Numbered from the stretch's first letter, positions 1 to 8,751 are shown. The stretch is 64,000 bases of DNA from Microbacterium yannicii PS01 (GCF_000304335.1 NZ_CAJF01000009.1:62001-126000); one strand, 5' to 3'. Numbers and translations: made by a program. Notes: generated by a model not told the origin, from the sequence alone.

Positions 1-723
1 CCAGCCTCCATCGAAGGTCAAGACCTGACCTACCAGGTGAGGAGATCTTCCCTCCATGAGGAATGAGATCAGATCGGCCAGCTCGGCAATCTCGCCCATC
101 ATCTTCCGGGGTGTCTCGTTGGCGATTTGCTCGTACTCGTCGCGCCATCCACCCCGAAACTCAGGGAAGCGCATGAAGTTCGTGGCGACGGCGTTCACCG
201 TGATTCCAGAGGGAGCAAGTTCTCGCCCGACTGCCCGTGCGAGCGCGTTCTCACTCGCGCGAGCTGCCGCGTAAATAGCGTGGCCCTCTGTGGGGCGTTC
301 GCCGTGGGCACTCGTTCCCACGACTATCTGACCTGTTGTCATGGATGCCGCAATCGCCTGCAGCGAGTGGAAACACACGTCGATGTGCAGCCGCATGCGA
401 TTGTGATCATCGTCGGTCGCTTCTAGGAACGGACCGTCGACAAAGTCCGCCGACCGCACGAAGGCCGCATCGATCCGACCAAACGATTCAATGCATTCCC
501 GCACCATCGCGTCCGATCCGGCACGCGTCGCCATCCGTGGCTGGTCGAGCTCAGCCGATGCGAAGACGACCGCAGGTGATGGTTCTCCAAAACTGTCGCG
601 TTCCTCAAGGGTCACGCCCTGCAGGAACACACGAAAACCGCCGGCCAGAAGCTTCGAGGTCAGATCAGGCCCCACGAAACGACGCGCATCCATGACGAGC
701 GCGACAGGTTGCGAGTCTGACAT
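1..723 (-). CDS. SDR family oxidoreductase, divergent, C-terminus cut by window edge
   Basis: The minus strand reads open from an ATG at 723 to the left edge, giving 241 residues that end in VGQVLTFDGGW, the usual C-terminal signature of short-chain dehydrogenases. The body has the SDR order: NVAG-region equivalent, then GTSAHG near the catalytic Ser, then YAAAR, then PSGITVNAVA. Two family hallmarks are degraded. The N-terminal TGxxxGIG cofactor loop is replaced by MDARRFVG, and the catalytic YxxxK reads YAAAR, with Arg for Lys. It is divergent from the gene at 796, with an operator-like palindrome between them. The SDR fold is clear, but activity is uncertain because of the substitutions; it could be a non-canonical reductase or a binding protein. 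The substrate is unknown. Confidence 0.85.
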   Translation of the reverse strand, partial: MSDSQPVALVMDARRFVGPDLTSKLLAGGFRVFLQGVTLEERDSFGEPSPAVVFASAELDQPRMATRAGSDAMVRECIESFGRIDAAFVRSADFVDGPFLEATDDDHNRMRLHIDVCFHSLQAIAASMTTGQIVVGTSAHGERPTEGHAIYAAARASENALARAVGRELAPSGITVNAVATNFMRFPEFRGGWRDEYEQIANETPRKMMGEIAELADLISFLMEGRSPHLVGQVLTFDGGW

Positions 724-744
724 GCGGTCCCCATTCCAGAAAAC

Positions 745-761
745 GTTAATCTATACTGTAC
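745..761. promoter_or_regulatory. 17-bp operator-like site, copy 1
   Basis: GTTAATCTATACTGTAC lies between the divergent SDR and NTF2-like genes. It matches the pattern RTTnAnnnnTACTGWAC found at other promoters in this region. TATACT (752-757) inside it could serve as a -10 box for the rightward operon, so a bound repressor would block it. The functional role is inferred. Confidence 0.55.
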
Positions 762-795
762 ATGGGTCCGCTCGGACGATGTAGATGGGAAATGC

Positions 796-1386
796 ATGAA
801 CGACGAACGTGGCCAAGCGCGATCTTCGACGCTTGAGGATCTCATCGATAAGCAGGACATCCAAGAGGTGATCCTCCGGTACGTGCACGGCGTCGACCGG
901 CTCGACTGGGAGCTCGTGCGTGATTGCTACTGGCCCGATGCCGTAGATGACCACGGGGCATTTCGTGGCGACCCCGAGGGCTTCATTGAATGGGGTCGAT
1001 GCCTTAAGGCATCCACCGTCTCCACCACTCACCAGGTGAGCCCGTCTTTGATTGTTCTCGACGGCGACCACGCCCAGGTCGAGACGTACTGTCTCGCTTT
1101 TCACCGCCAGGAGATCGACAGAGGGGCGCGAGATGCCGTGATGGGTGTCCGGTACGCCGATCGGTTCGAACGCCGGGGCGGGCAGTGGCGCATTCTTGAG
1201 CGGACCGCCATTTGGGATTGGCTTCGGGTTGACGACGTCGCCGTCCCCGCCGACGAAGAGTGGTCCTTCGGTCCGGACCATGTCCGGGGGTCCCGCGGAG
1301 TTCACGACATGATCCACGCGCTCGCCATAAAGCTCCATGCCCACGCACCTTCCGCCGTTCTCGCCTCTGAGACTGGAGATGTATGA
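796..1386 (+). CDS. NTF2-like/SnoaL-fold protein
   Basis: This 196-residue protein carries a SnoaL_4-type NTF2-like domain over roughly residues 15-150. The N-terminal helix reads DKQDIQEVILRYVHGVD, followed by LDWELVRDCYWPDAV with the buried W/D pattern of small dehydratase/isomerase-like cone folds. Relatives include polyketide cyclases, steroid isomerases and aromatic dioxygenase small subunits, so a hydratase or isomerase role on a pathway intermediate is possible but cannot be fixed. The stop overlaps the start of the next gene by 4 nt (ATGTATGA), so the two are probably co-translated. An operator-like motif lies 35 nt upstream. Confidence 0.8.
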   Translation: MNDERGQARSSTLEDLIDKQDIQEVILRYVHGVDRLDWELVRDCYWPDAVDDHGAFRGDPEGFIEWGRCLKASTVSTTHQVSPSLIVLDGDHAQVETYCLAFHRQEIDRGARDAVMGVRYADRFERRGGQWRILERTAIWDWLRVDDVAVPADEEWSFGPDHVRGSRGVHDMIHALAIKLHAHAPSAVLASETGDV

Positions 1387-1934
1387 CCACCGCACTGGTT
1401 GTCAATCACGTCGGCATCTCGGTGCCAGACATAGTCGCCGCAATCGACTGGTACGAGAAACTCTTCGGCTTCCGGTGCATCATGGGCCCGCGGGTCATGA
1501 GGCCAAGCTCAGAGGCAACGGCGGAGACCCGGCAGATACTCGGCGACCGGTTCCGGGAGGCATGGCAGGCGCATCTTCTCACTGCAAACGGAGTCGGACT
1601 GGAGTTGTTCCAATTCATCGACCCCGTGGTCGAGCCGGGCACTGTCGACATCGAGTACTGGCGACAGGGGCTGTGGCATTTGTGTTTGACAGATCCTGAC
1701 GTCGCCGGAGCGGTCGCACGCATCGTCGAGGCTGGAGGTACCCAGGCGTCCCCGGTCACGCTGTTCGTTCCCGGCAAACCGTACACCCTGGTGTACTGCC
1801 GGGATCCATGGGGAACGACTCTCGAGATCATGTCGCACTCGTATACGGAAGTGTTTGCCTCCTGGCCCCAGCCGGGCATGGAACTAGAGACAGAATGGGC
1901 GACAGCCGACGCCGTCGGGCGGCCAGCGAAGTGA
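1383..1934 (+). CDS. VOC family (glyoxalase/dioxygenase-fold) protein
   Basis: This 183-residue protein has two beta-alpha-beta-beta-beta modules. It begins VNHVGISVPDIVAAIDWYEKLFGF, the classic VOC start with a metal-binding His, and ends with PWGTTLEIMSHS, where the C-terminal Glu ligand sits. The middle GLWHLCLTDPDVAGAVARI carries a second His. The metal-ligand set His/His/Glu looks intact, so a metal-dependent epimerase, lyase or isomerase is plausible. It overlaps the SnoaL-like gene by 4 nt. It converges with the PanE-like gene at 1967, with a 32-nt gap. A second VOC gene sits at 9488 in the same island. Confidence 0.85.
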   Translation: MTTALVVNHVGISVPDIVAAIDWYEKLFGFRCIMGPRVMRPSSEATAETRQILGDRFREAWQAHLLTANGVGLELFQFIDPVVEPGTVDIEYWRQGLWHLCLTDPDVAGAVARIVEAGGTQASPVTLFVPGKPYTLVYCRDPWGTTLEIMSHSYTEVFASWPQPGMELETEWATADAVGRPAK

Positions 1935-1966
1935 CGCGGTCTCGATCATGGCGGCCGAAACCACAC

Positions 1967-3001
1967 TTAAGAGTGAACGGCCAGGAGTAGCCTCACGTTG
2001 TCGGGATGCGGGTCGAGCTCGCCGGCGTCAATGCGACGGGCAATCGCTGCGGTGCGCTCGTTGGCGTCAGTACGGACTCCTACCCGCGCGGCTTCGCGTG
2101 CAACGTAGCCGTTGAGTTCATCGGCCTCCCCGCGGCGTCGCTTCTGCCAATCCTGCAGCACCGTGGTCTTAGTGTGCGGGAGCGACCATTTCGTGTAGAC
2201 GGCATCAAGTGTCTGCTCAACGAAGAGCTCAGGTTGCTCGGGATCGACATCCGTGAGCCCGAAGATCGGGACGATGCGGTGACCGGTGGCCAGCGCTGTA
2301 CGCACCGCCTCCTTGCCGGTCGTAAGCATGAAGTCATGCATGCCAGGTACCTTCGCGGCGTCAAGGAGGGGAAGATCGAGGATCGCCGACGTCACTAGCT
2401 CCGCGGCGTTGACGGTGAGCTTCATCCACTTTGCCGATCGAATATCGGTGACAGTCTCGGCCGTGCCGGCGTGGCTCAGCACCTCGGTCACCTCGCTCTC
2501 TCGCCCGACGGTCGCCGCGGTGAGGCTGCCGATCGCGAACCACGTCCCGCTCGCTGGAGTGTGACGCTCCACAACACCGGGGGTGAACATCGCGGCCGCG
2601 ATCTCAATCACGGCACCGAGCGTACGGTGCGGGCCAATGATCTCCGACATCGCGTCGACCGTCATACCGTTCTGCAGCCCGACCACGAGGGCGCCCTCGG
2701 CGAGGTAGGGCTTAATGAGTTCGCTCACCCAGCGCGTGTCGTACGCCTTCACCACGATGAACACGAGGTCGAACCTCTGCCCGCGCAGTTCCGCTACCTC
2801 GCAGAAATTGAGGATGCTGCCCGCCTGCGTCACCACGGTTTCACTGGGCGTCTGCACCACGATGCCGTCAGCACGCATAGCGGCGACATTGTCGGGCCAC
2901 TGCTCGATAAGGGTGACATCTTGTCCCGCTCGGAGAAGGTCGGCGGCGATCCCCGCGCCGTTGGCTCCCGTGCCAACCACGGCGATTCTGACGTCAGTCA
3001 T
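1967..3001 (-). CDS. Ketopantoate reductase family (PanE/ApbA) oxidoreductase, paralogue 1
   Basis: This 344-residue protein starts MTDVRIAVVGTGANGAGIAADL with the GxGxxG Rossmann motif, followed by the VVKAYDTRW nicotinamide-side lysine motif and VVGLQNGM. KWMKLTVNA is the site of the family catalytic Lys. The family reduces 2-oxo acids such as 2-ketopantoate with NADPH. The start at 3001 is chosen over a longer frame because AAAGGAG lies 7-8 nt upstream. Two close paralogues at 13763 and 24481 share the same signature segments, so the job is more likely catabolic than CoA biosynthesis. It is divergent from the gene at 3104, with two operator-like sites between. Confidence 0.88.
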   Translation of the reverse strand: MTDVRIAVVGTGANGAGIAADLLRAGQDVTLIEQWPDNVAAMRADGIVVQTPSETVVTQAGSILNFCEVAELRGQRFDLVFIVVKAYDTRWVSELIKPYLAEGALVVGLQNGMTVDAMSEIIGPHRTLGAVIEIAAAMFTPGVVERHTPASGTWFAIGSLTAATVGRESEVTEVLSHAGTAETVTDIRSAKWMKLTVNAAELVTSAILDLPLLDAAKVPGMHDFMLTTGKEAVRTALATGHRIVPIFGLTDVDPEQPELFVEQTLDAVYTKWSLPHTKTTVLQDWQKRRRGEADELNGYVAREAARVGVRTDANERTAAIARRIDAGELDPHPDNVRLLLAVHS

Positions 3002-3034
3002 GTCTCGACTCCTTTGATGGACGACTGTGCACAA

Positions 3035-3051
3035 GAACAGTACCAATGAAT
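3035..3051. promoter_or_regulatory. Operator-like site, copy 2 (weak)
   Basis: GAACAGTA-C-CAATGAAT reads as a degenerate copy of the ideal GTTCAGTA-N-TACTGAAC (6/8 plus 5/8). It lies 34 nt upstream of the leftward PanE-like start. The assignment rests on position and on the better copies elsewhere. Confidence 0.35.
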
Positions 3052-3058
3052 AGCCGAC

Positions 3059-3075
3059 GTACATATATGCTGAAC
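3059..3075. promoter_or_regulatory. Operator-like site, copy 3
   Basis: GTACATATATGCTGAAC matches the right half of the ideal palindrome at 7 of 8 positions (TGCTGAAC) and lies 28 nt upstream of the rightward gene at 3104. A -10-like CATATA (3062-3067) overlaps it. With copy 2 it covers both promoters of the divergent pair. Confidence 0.4.
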
Positions 3076-3103
3076 ATGCGCATCGCACCAAAGGAGTCGA
3101 CGT

Positions 3104-4039
3104 ATGCCGCACACAACCGATCGAGACCGACCATCCGTGGCGTGGGTCGGTGCGGGCCGGATGGGCACCGCGATGGCCTCGCGGCTGCTCGCCGCCGACG
3201 TGCGCGTCGCGGTGTGGAACCGCACTGCCGGAAGGCTCGACGCGCTGCGCGAGCGTGGCGCGACAGTGCTGCCAGCCTTAACGGATGCCGTGCACTCGGA
3301 TGTGGTCTGGTCAATGGTGATCGACGATACCGCCTTGATGGCTCTGGCCGATAAGAGGAGTGGCCTGTTTTCTGGCGAAAGCGGCGGAGGTACGACGCGG
3401 GTCTGGGTAGACAGTTCGACGGTGTCACCGAGCGCTGCAATAGTCGCGGCGGAAACAGCACGAAGCGCCGGCGTCGCGTACGTTTCAGCGCCGATCAGTG
3501 GCAATCCCGGTGTCGTGGAGCGCGGCGACGCGGTTTTCGCCACCTCGGGCGACGCGGCCGGCATCGACCTCGTGGAGCCCCTCGCGCGCCTCATCGGCCG
3601 CGACGTGCACCGCATGGGTGAGGGAACCACCGCCAACGTTGCGAAGCTGTCAGTCAACGCGCTTCTGTGCACGACGATGCAAACGCTAGCCGAAGTCGCC
3701 GTCCTGGCTGACAAGGCAGGATTATCGCGCGCCGCGCTTATGGACTTCATCAACGACAGCGCTGTCGGGTCCCTGTTCACCCGATATAAGACGGCTGCCG
3801 TCGTCGGCCTTGATCTCGGCGTCACGCTCTCCGCGGAAGGCCAGCGGAAAGACTTGACGCTCGTCCTGGACACTGCGGTTACGGAGCGCGTCCCAATGCC
3901 CGTGGTCGCCGAGACCGAACGTGCCTTCGCACGTCTCGTTCAAAGCGGCTTGGCCGACGGGCTCGACTATGCCGCACTCATCTTGCTCGCCGCGCGCGAC
4001 GCGGACCACACGCTCACACCGGAGGAGATCCGCTCATGA
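3104..4039 (+). CDS. NAD(P)-dependent beta-hydroxyacid dehydrogenase
   Basis: This 311-residue member of the 3-hydroxyisobutyrate/tartronate-semialdehyde reductase family starts with the cofactor motif VAWVGAGRMGTAMASRL (GxGxMG). The substrate-site segment VDSSTVSPSAA follows, then YVSAPISGNPGVVERGDAVF. GTTANVAKLSVNALL contains the catalytic Lys of the family. AAAGGAG at 3090-3096 supports the start. Its stop overlaps the alcohol dehydrogenase start by 4 nt (ATGA). It probably oxidises a 3-hydroxyacid or reduces a semialdehyde formed in this pathway. A second, more typical family member is encoded at 6511. Confidence 0.88.
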   Translation: MPHTTDRDRPSVAWVGAGRMGTAMASRLLAADVRVAVWNRTAGRLDALRERGATVLPALTDAVHSDVVWSMVIDDTALMALADKRSGLFSGESGGGTTRVWVDSSTVSPSAAIVAAETARSAGVAYVSAPISGNPGVVERGDAVFATSGDAAGIDLVEPLARLIGRDVHRMGEGTTANVAKLSVNALLCTTMQTLAEVAVLADKAGLSRAALMDFINDSAVGSLFTRYKTAAVVGLDLGVTLSAEGQRKDLTLVLDTAVTERVPMPVVAETERAFARLVQSGLADGLDYAALILLAARDADHTLTPEEIRS

Positions 4040-5166
4040 CCGCCAGCACCGTACTGCCCGATACCATGCGGGCGGCCGTCTACCACGGCCAGCACGACAT
4101 CCGCTTCGAAGAACTTCCAGTGCCCCATCCCGCGGCTGGGGAACTACTCCTGGCAGTGGGGACGGCCGGCGTCTGCGGATCCGACGTCGCCGAATGGGCA
4201 TACGGTCCGCACCAGCACGCGTTTGATGCGCCGCATCCCGCAACTGGCTGGATCGGCCCGATCACACCCGGACACGAATTTTCGGGCACCGTCGTTGCCG
4301 TCGGCGAGGGTGTAGACGCCGAGACCTGGCTTGGCACGACGGTCGCCTCCTGCGGTTCAGTCGCATGCGGCGCGTGCGACCCGTGCCTGCGCGGCCAGTC
4401 CAATCAGTGCGCGCATTACAACGGCGTTGGCCTTCATCGTCCTGGGGCTCTTGCCGAGTTCGTGACAACACCCATCGAAAACTGTCTGCGGGTTAACGAA
4501 CTGGGTTTGTCGCTCGACGAAGCGGCCCTGTGCCAGCCGATGTCGATCGCCGTGCACACCACGTCGCGCGCGGGCGGAGTGGACGGGCAAACCGTCGTCG
4601 TGCAGGGCGTCGGTGGCATCGGAGCGTTCCTCGTCTACGCCCTGGTCGAAAGTGGCGCCGATGTCGTGGCCACCGATCGCGACGCCGAGCGGCTCCAGAT
4701 TGCCCGGGAGCTCGGCGCCCGCGCGACGGTGCACGTCTCCGGCAGCGCCGACGATCTCGTGATGATCCGCGAGGCGGTCGGAGAAAACGAGCTGCGCGTA
4801 ATCTTCGAAGTCAGCGGGTCGCGTCCCGGAATCGAGTCGGCGCTGGCACTTGCTCCACGAGGGTGCCGCATCGTGCTGGTCGGCATCCAGAAGGCGCCAG
4901 TATCAATTGACCTTGCGTCGATCACGCTCGAAGAGCGTCAACTCATCGGCACCAACGCGCTGGTGCGGGAGATCGACTTCCCGCGCGCGGTAGAACTAAT
5001 CGCGCGTCGGCGCGGTCGCTGGGCTGTGCTCGCCCCGCGTGTACTGCCCCTTGACCAGGTCGTTGAGGGTGCGCTCCGCCCGATGAGCGAGGGGCGGGCG
5101 CCGGCCATCAAGACCCTTATCGACCCTCGCGGTACCGACGTGCGGCCAATCGCCTCGCTCGCGTAA
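4036..5166 (+). CDS. Zinc-dependent medium-chain alcohol dehydrogenase
   Basis: This 376-residue MDR protein has VCGSD (catalytic Zn Cys) and GHEFSGTVVAVGEGVD (catalytic His-Glu). CGACDPCLRGQSNQC supplies the four-Cys structural zinc site. VQGVGGIGAFLVY is the Rossmann GxGxxG. The N-terminal GroES-like half is followed by the NAD-binding half near residue 175. The layout is closest to sorbitol/threonine/2,3-butanediol dehydrogenases, which oxidise secondary alcohols. GGAGGAG 8 nt upstream, inside the preceding gene, supports the start. It is co-transcribed with the reductase upstream and probably with the M24 gene 29 nt downstream. The substrate is unknown. Confidence 0.9.
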   Translation: MTASTVLPDTMRAAVYHGQHDIRFEELPVPHPAAGELLLAVGTAGVCGSDVAEWAYGPHQHAFDAPHPATGWIGPITPGHEFSGTVVAVGEGVDAETWLGTTVASCGSVACGACDPCLRGQSNQCAHYNGVGLHRPGALAEFVTTPIENCLRVNELGLSLDEAALCQPMSIAVHTTSRAGGVDGQTVVVQGVGGIGAFLVYALVESGADVVATDRDAERLQIARELGARATVHVSGSADDLVMIREAVGENELRVIFEVSGSRPGIESALALAPRGCRIVLVGIQKAPVSIDLASITLEERQLIGTNALVREIDFPRAVELIARRRGRWAVLAPRVLPLDQVVEGALRPMSEGRAPAIKTLIDPRGTDVRPIASLA

Positions 5167-5195
5167 GTACACGGACCCACTCGGAAGGAACACTG

Positions 5196-6452
5196 ATGAA
5201 CTCTTCGCTCCCCGCACGTCCGATTCCAGCTCCGGGTCACTCAGCCGTCGATTACGAGCATCGAGTGGATTTCGACCGTCTGCGCGCGTACCGATTGTCG
5301 CGAGCTGTCGAAGCCCTCGAGAACGGCGAATGCGGTGCGTTCCTACTTTTCGACCAGTACAACATTCGCTACGTCACGCAGACCTGGATTGGCGGGGCCC
5401 TTCCCGACAAGATGATCCGCTATGCACTGCTCATGCGCGGACGACCGCCTATCCTGTGGGATTTCGGTTCGGCCGTGCGCCACCACCAGCTGAACTCGGA
5501 CTGGATGCCTGACGAGAACCACCGTCCGGGATTTCTCGGCTTCCGAGGAGCGGTGTCACCGGAGCCGACCGGTCTCATGAGCACGGCGATCGCCGAAATC
5601 GCCTCGCTTCTGCGCGCGGAAGGATTAGAGGATGCTCCCGTCGGCGTCGACATAGTCGAGCCACCCTTCCTCTTCGAGATGCAACGGCAGGGTTTGCGCG
5701 TCGCCGACGCGCAGCAGTCGATGCTCGACGCCCGCGTGATCAAGTCGCACGACGAGATCGTTCTCTTGAATCAAGCCGCGGCGATGGTCGACGGCGTCTA
5801 CCAGGACATCGCCGAGGCGCTCAAGCCTGGCGTACGTGAGAATGAGATCGTCGCGCTGGCGAACAAACGGCTGTACGAGTTGGGATCGGATCAGGTCGAG
5901 GCGGTCAACGCGATCTCTGGCGAACGGTGCAACCCGCATCCGCACAACTTCACCGACCGCATCATCCGCCCGGGCGACCAAGCATTCTTCGACGTCATTC
6001 ACTCCTACAACGGCTATCGCACCTGCTACTACCGCACATTCGGGGTCGGGAGCGCTACGACGAGTCAGCGCGACGCTTACAAGCGGGCGCGCGAGTGGAT
6101 GGACCGTGCGATCGACGCGATCGGTGTGGGTGTGGGTACCGATCAGGTGGCGTCGGTGCTGCCGACGGCGGCCGACATCGGCTTTGAAAGCGAGCTGGCG
6201 GCGTTCGGTCTACAGTTCGCTCACGGTCTGGGGCTAGGCCTGCACGAACGCCCGATCATCTCTCGGCTGAACTCCATGAGCGATCCCGTGGAACTGCGGG
6301 CCGGCATGGTATTCGCCATGGAAACCTACTGCCCAGCGACCGATGGCGTTTCCGCCGCCCGCATCGAGGAGGAGCTCGTCGTGACCGACCGCGGTGTCGA
6401 AGTGCTGACAAAGTTTCCTGCCCAGGAACTGTTCGTCGCGAACGAGTACTGA
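5196..6452 (+). CDS. M24 (pita-bread) family protein, paralogue 1, one metal ligand replaced
   Basis: This 418-residue protein has a creatinase-like N-terminal domain (about 1-180) and a pita-bread C-terminal domain. The metal-ligand positions of aminopeptidase P/prolidase are traceable: Asp266, then Cys277 exactly 11 residues later where the second Asp should be, His343 in AHGLGLGLHE, Glu376 in FAMETYC and Glu391 in ARIEEE. The Asp-to-Cys change also occurs in the paralogue at 16435. M24 relatives include Xaa-Pro peptidases, metal-free creatinase and the DMSP lyase DddP, so hydrolysis of a small amide or lyase chemistry is as likely as peptidase activity. GGAAGGA lies 7 nt upstream. Confidence 0.82.
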   Translation: MNSSLPARPIPAPGHSAVDYEHRVDFDRLRAYRLSRAVEALENGECGAFLLFDQYNIRYVTQTWIGGALPDKMIRYALLMRGRPPILWDFGSAVRHHQLNSDWMPDENHRPGFLGFRGAVSPEPTGLMSTAIAEIASLLRAEGLEDAPVGVDIVEPPFLFEMQRQGLRVADAQQSMLDARVIKSHDEIVLLNQAAAMVDGVYQDIAEALKPGVRENEIVALANKRLYELGSDQVEAVNAISGERCNPHPHNFTDRIIRPGDQAFFDVIHSYNGYRTCYYRTFGVGSATTSQRDAYKRAREWMDRAIDAIGVGVGTDQVASVLPTAADIGFESELAAFGLQFAHGLGLGLHERPIISRLNSMSDPVELRAGMVFAMETYCPATDGVSAARIEEELVVTDRGVEVLTKFPAQELFVANEY

Positions 6453-6457
6453 ACGAC

Positions 6458-6500
6458 GGAAAGGCCCGGCGAGCTCCTCGTGAACTCGACGAGCCTTTCC
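6458..6500. terminator. Bidirectional terminator-like stem-loop
   Basis: GGAAAGGC (6458-6465) pairs with GCCTTTCC (6493-6500), and a GC-rich interior can pair further. It sits between the convergent M24 gene and the beta-hydroxyacid dehydrogenase gene, where a terminator for both is expected. Confidence 0.6.
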
Positions 6501-6510
6501 ATCTAGGGTG

Positions 6511-7371
6511 TCAGCCGCGTCGCACGATCTCGGCGATTGCCGCCCAGTCGCTCTCGGCGAGCTGCGGGTCGGCCAATGCGGCTTCGAACATGTGGCGGAG
6601 TGCGGGTGCCGTCGGCAATGCGGCATCCACCTCCCTTGCGGCACGTTCTGCAAGACCGAGATCTTTGAATCCCAACCGCATTCCGAACAGCGGCGGGTAG
6701 TCGCGCCGCGCAATCGAGTCGCCGTAGCCCGAGTAAACGACACCGCCGAAAAGCGTGCTTGTAAGCAGATCGACGAACTCGGCACCCTCAATGCCGTGTC
6801 GTTCGACGAGATTGACCGACTCGCCCAGTGCCTGTAACGCGTGGATGATGTTGTAGTTGACCGCGATTTTGGCGACGTTGGCCGTGCGGGGCCGCGTCCC
6901 GAACCGCCAGATCTGTGCGCCCATGAGCTCGAGGTACGGTGAGACCTCCTCGACCACCTCATCGTCGCCGGCCGCGAGGATATTCAGTTTGCCGGCGGCC
7001 GCGACCTGCGGTCGGCCGATGACAGGAGCGGCGACGTAAGCGACGTCGGCGGCGGCGTGTAGAGCGGCGAGTCGGTCCGCGGCTTCGGGGCTTACCGACG
7101 CCATGTTGACATGGCGACCGCCGGCGGCTGTCGCCACCGTGTCGGGTGACAGGATCTGCTCGGCGACCTCATCATTGGCCAACATCGAGAAGCTCGTTCC
7201 AGTCGCCAGGGCGTCGCGGGGCTCGTCGGCTGCGATCGCTCCGTCCGCCACGAGCGCGTCGACCGCCGGGCGAGATCTGTTCCAGACGACGACTTCATGG
7301 CCGCCGTCGATGAGTCGCCGCGCCATGGCGGCTCCCATCGTGCCGAGCCCCAGGAACCCGATACGCGCCAT
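6511..7371 (-). CDS. NAD(P)-dependent oxidoreductase, 3-hydroxyisobutyrate dehydrogenase family
   Basis: This 286-residue protein opens with MARIGFLGLGTMGAAMARRL, the family cofactor motif. It continues with HVNMASVSPEAADRLAAL, VAAPVIGRPQVAAAGKLNI and TANVAKIAVNYNIIHALQALGE, which holds the catalytic Lys. It resembles GarR/HIBADH-type enzymes that interconvert a semialdehyde and a hydroxyacid. It is the last gene of a four-gene leftward operon (VOC, GntR, aldehyde dehydrogenase, this gene), starting 3 nt after the aldehyde dehydrogenase stop. Pairing with that enzyme suggests both act on one semialdehyde intermediate. Confidence 0.9.
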   Translation of the reverse strand: MARIGFLGLGTMGAAMARRLIDGGHEVVVWNRSRPAVDALVADGAIAADEPRDALATGTSFSMLANDEVAEQILSPDTVATAAGGRHVNMASVSPEAADRLAALHAAADVAYVAAPVIGRPQVAAAGKLNILAAGDDEVVEEVSPYLELMGAQIWRFGTRPRTANVAKIAVNYNIIHALQALGESVNLVERHGIEGAEFVDLLTSTLFGGVVYSGYGDSIARRDYPPLFGMRLGFKDLGLAERAAREVDAALPTAPALRHMFEAALADPQLAESDWAAIAEIVRRG

Positions 7372-7374
7372 CGC

Positions 7375-8751
7375 TCAGCCCTTCCAGACGGATTTGAGAT
7401 TGCAGAACTCGCGGATGCCCTCTGCCGACAGCTCCCGACCGATCCCGGAGTCCTTCACGCCGCCGAAGGGGAGTTCGGGGTAGGAGATCGACATGCCGTT
7501 TATGAATACAGCGCCGGCTTCAAGCCCGGCGACGAAGAACGCCTCGTCGTCGGGGTCTTCAGTCCAAACCGCCGAGCTCAGGCCGAACGTGGTGTCGTTG
7601 GCGATGCGCAGCGCTTCCTCGCGGTCCGCAACACGGAAAACCGTCGCGAGCGGGCCGAACGCCTCTTCAGCGTATAGACGCATCGCGGGGGTGACGTTCG
7701 TCACGACTGTCGGCGGGAAGAACCAGCCAGGGCCGTTCGTCGGGACTCCACCCACGGTGATGCCGGCGCCGTGTGAACGGGCATCGTCGACGAGCTCAAT
7801 CAGGTCCTCACGACCGGATGCGGTGGCGAGCGGCCCCACGTCGGTGTCGGCGTCCATCGGGTCGCCCACCACTAGTGCCGCCATCGCCTCGCTAAACTTT
7901 GCGACGAATTCGTCATAGACGGCAGCGTCGACCAGGAACCGCTTGGCGTTGATGCAGGCCTGACCGTTGTTGGTCACGCGTGCGATGACGGCCGTGGACA
8001 CCGCGCGGTCGAGGTTGGCGCTGGAGGTGACGATGAAAGGGTCCGAGCCGCCAAGCTCGAGGACCGTGTGCTTAACCTCAGAACCGGCGATGGCGGCAAG
8101 TGAGCGTCCTGCGGGTTCGGAACCGGTGAGGGTGGCAGCGACGATGCGAGGGTCTCGCACGACGCCCTCCACGCGGGCAGCGGGTATGAGCAAAGTTCGG
8201 AACGCTCCGGCGGGGAACCCCCCGCGCTCGAAGAGCGTGTCGAGATACAACGCCGATTGCGGCACATTCGAAGCGTGCTTGAGGAGCCCGGCGTTGCCGG
8301 CCATGAGAGCTGGTGCTGCAAAGCGAATGACCTGCCAGATCGGATAGTTCCACGGCATCACTGCGAGAACTACGCCGATCGGCTCCCAGCGGGTCCATGC
8401 GGACGAAGCCCCGACTGCAGACGGATCGTCCAGCATCGACTCCGTAAGGAAGCGCTCGGCGTTATCTGCGTAGAAGCGCATCGCCTTGGCCGACTTGGCG
8501 ATCTCGGCGCGCGCCTGGACGAGCGTCTTGCCCATCTCGAGCGTGAGCATCGGCGCAGCGGTGTCGATTTCGGCGTCGAGCAAATCGGCTGCTGCGCGCA
8601 TCCATCCCGCTCGCGTTGCGAAGTCGGTGGAGCGCATTGCGAGGAAGGCTGCTCTGGCCTGCTCGATGCGCTCGTTGACCTCTCCTTCGTCGTGGGCGGC
8701 GTATTCGCGCACGAGTTCGCCGGTGGTGGGATTCACCGTTGCTATTGCCAT
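7375..8751 (-). CDS. NAD(P)-dependent aldehyde dehydrogenase (succinate-semialdehyde type)
   Basis: This 458-residue ALDH superfamily protein has the cofactor segment VMPWNYPIWQVIRFAAPALMAGN, LTGSEPAGRSLAAIAG, the general-base region LELGGSDPFIV and the nucleophile segment NNGQACINAKR. The C-terminal PFGGVKDSGIGREL resembles the GabD/YneI-like class that acts on succinate semialdehyde and related aldehydes. SD GAAAGG lies about 7 nt before the ATG. The start overlaps the end of the GntR gene by 10 nt, so translation is coupled to its regulator. Expected product: a carboxylic acid from the pathway semialdehyde. Confidence 0.9.
   Translation of the reverse strand: MAIATVNPTTGELVREYAAHDEGEVNERIEQARAAFLAMRSTDFATRAGWMRAAADLLDAEIDTAAPMLTLEMGKTLVQARAEIAKSAKAMRFYADNAERFLTESMLDDPSAVGASSAWTRWEPIGVVLAVMPWNYPIWQVIRFAAPALMAGNAGLLKHASNVPQSALYLDTLFERGGFPAGAFRTLLIPAARVEGVVRDPRIVAATLTGSEPAGRSLAAIAGSEVKHTVLELGGSDPFIVTSSANLDRAVSTAVIARVTNNGQACINAKRFLVDAAVYDEFVAKFSEAMAALVVGDPMDADTDVGPLATASGREDLIELVDDARSHGAGITVGGVPTNGPGWFFPPTVVTNVTPAMRLYAEEAFGPLATVFRVADREEALRIANDTTFGLSSAVWTEDPDDEAFFVAGLEAGAVFINGMSISYPELPFGGVKDSGIGRELSAEGIREFCNLKSVWKG

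Noticed and set aside
1967-3001. Assigning panE (pantothenate biosynthesis)
   Set aside because: Three paralogues in a regulated catabolic island make a biosynthetic role unlikely; only the family name is used.
5196-6452. Naming the M24 protein as DddP (DMSP lyase) or creatinase
   Set aside because: The fold is shared, but the ligand pattern (Asp/Cys/His/Glu/Glu) does not settle either, and no DMSP or creatine genes are nearby.
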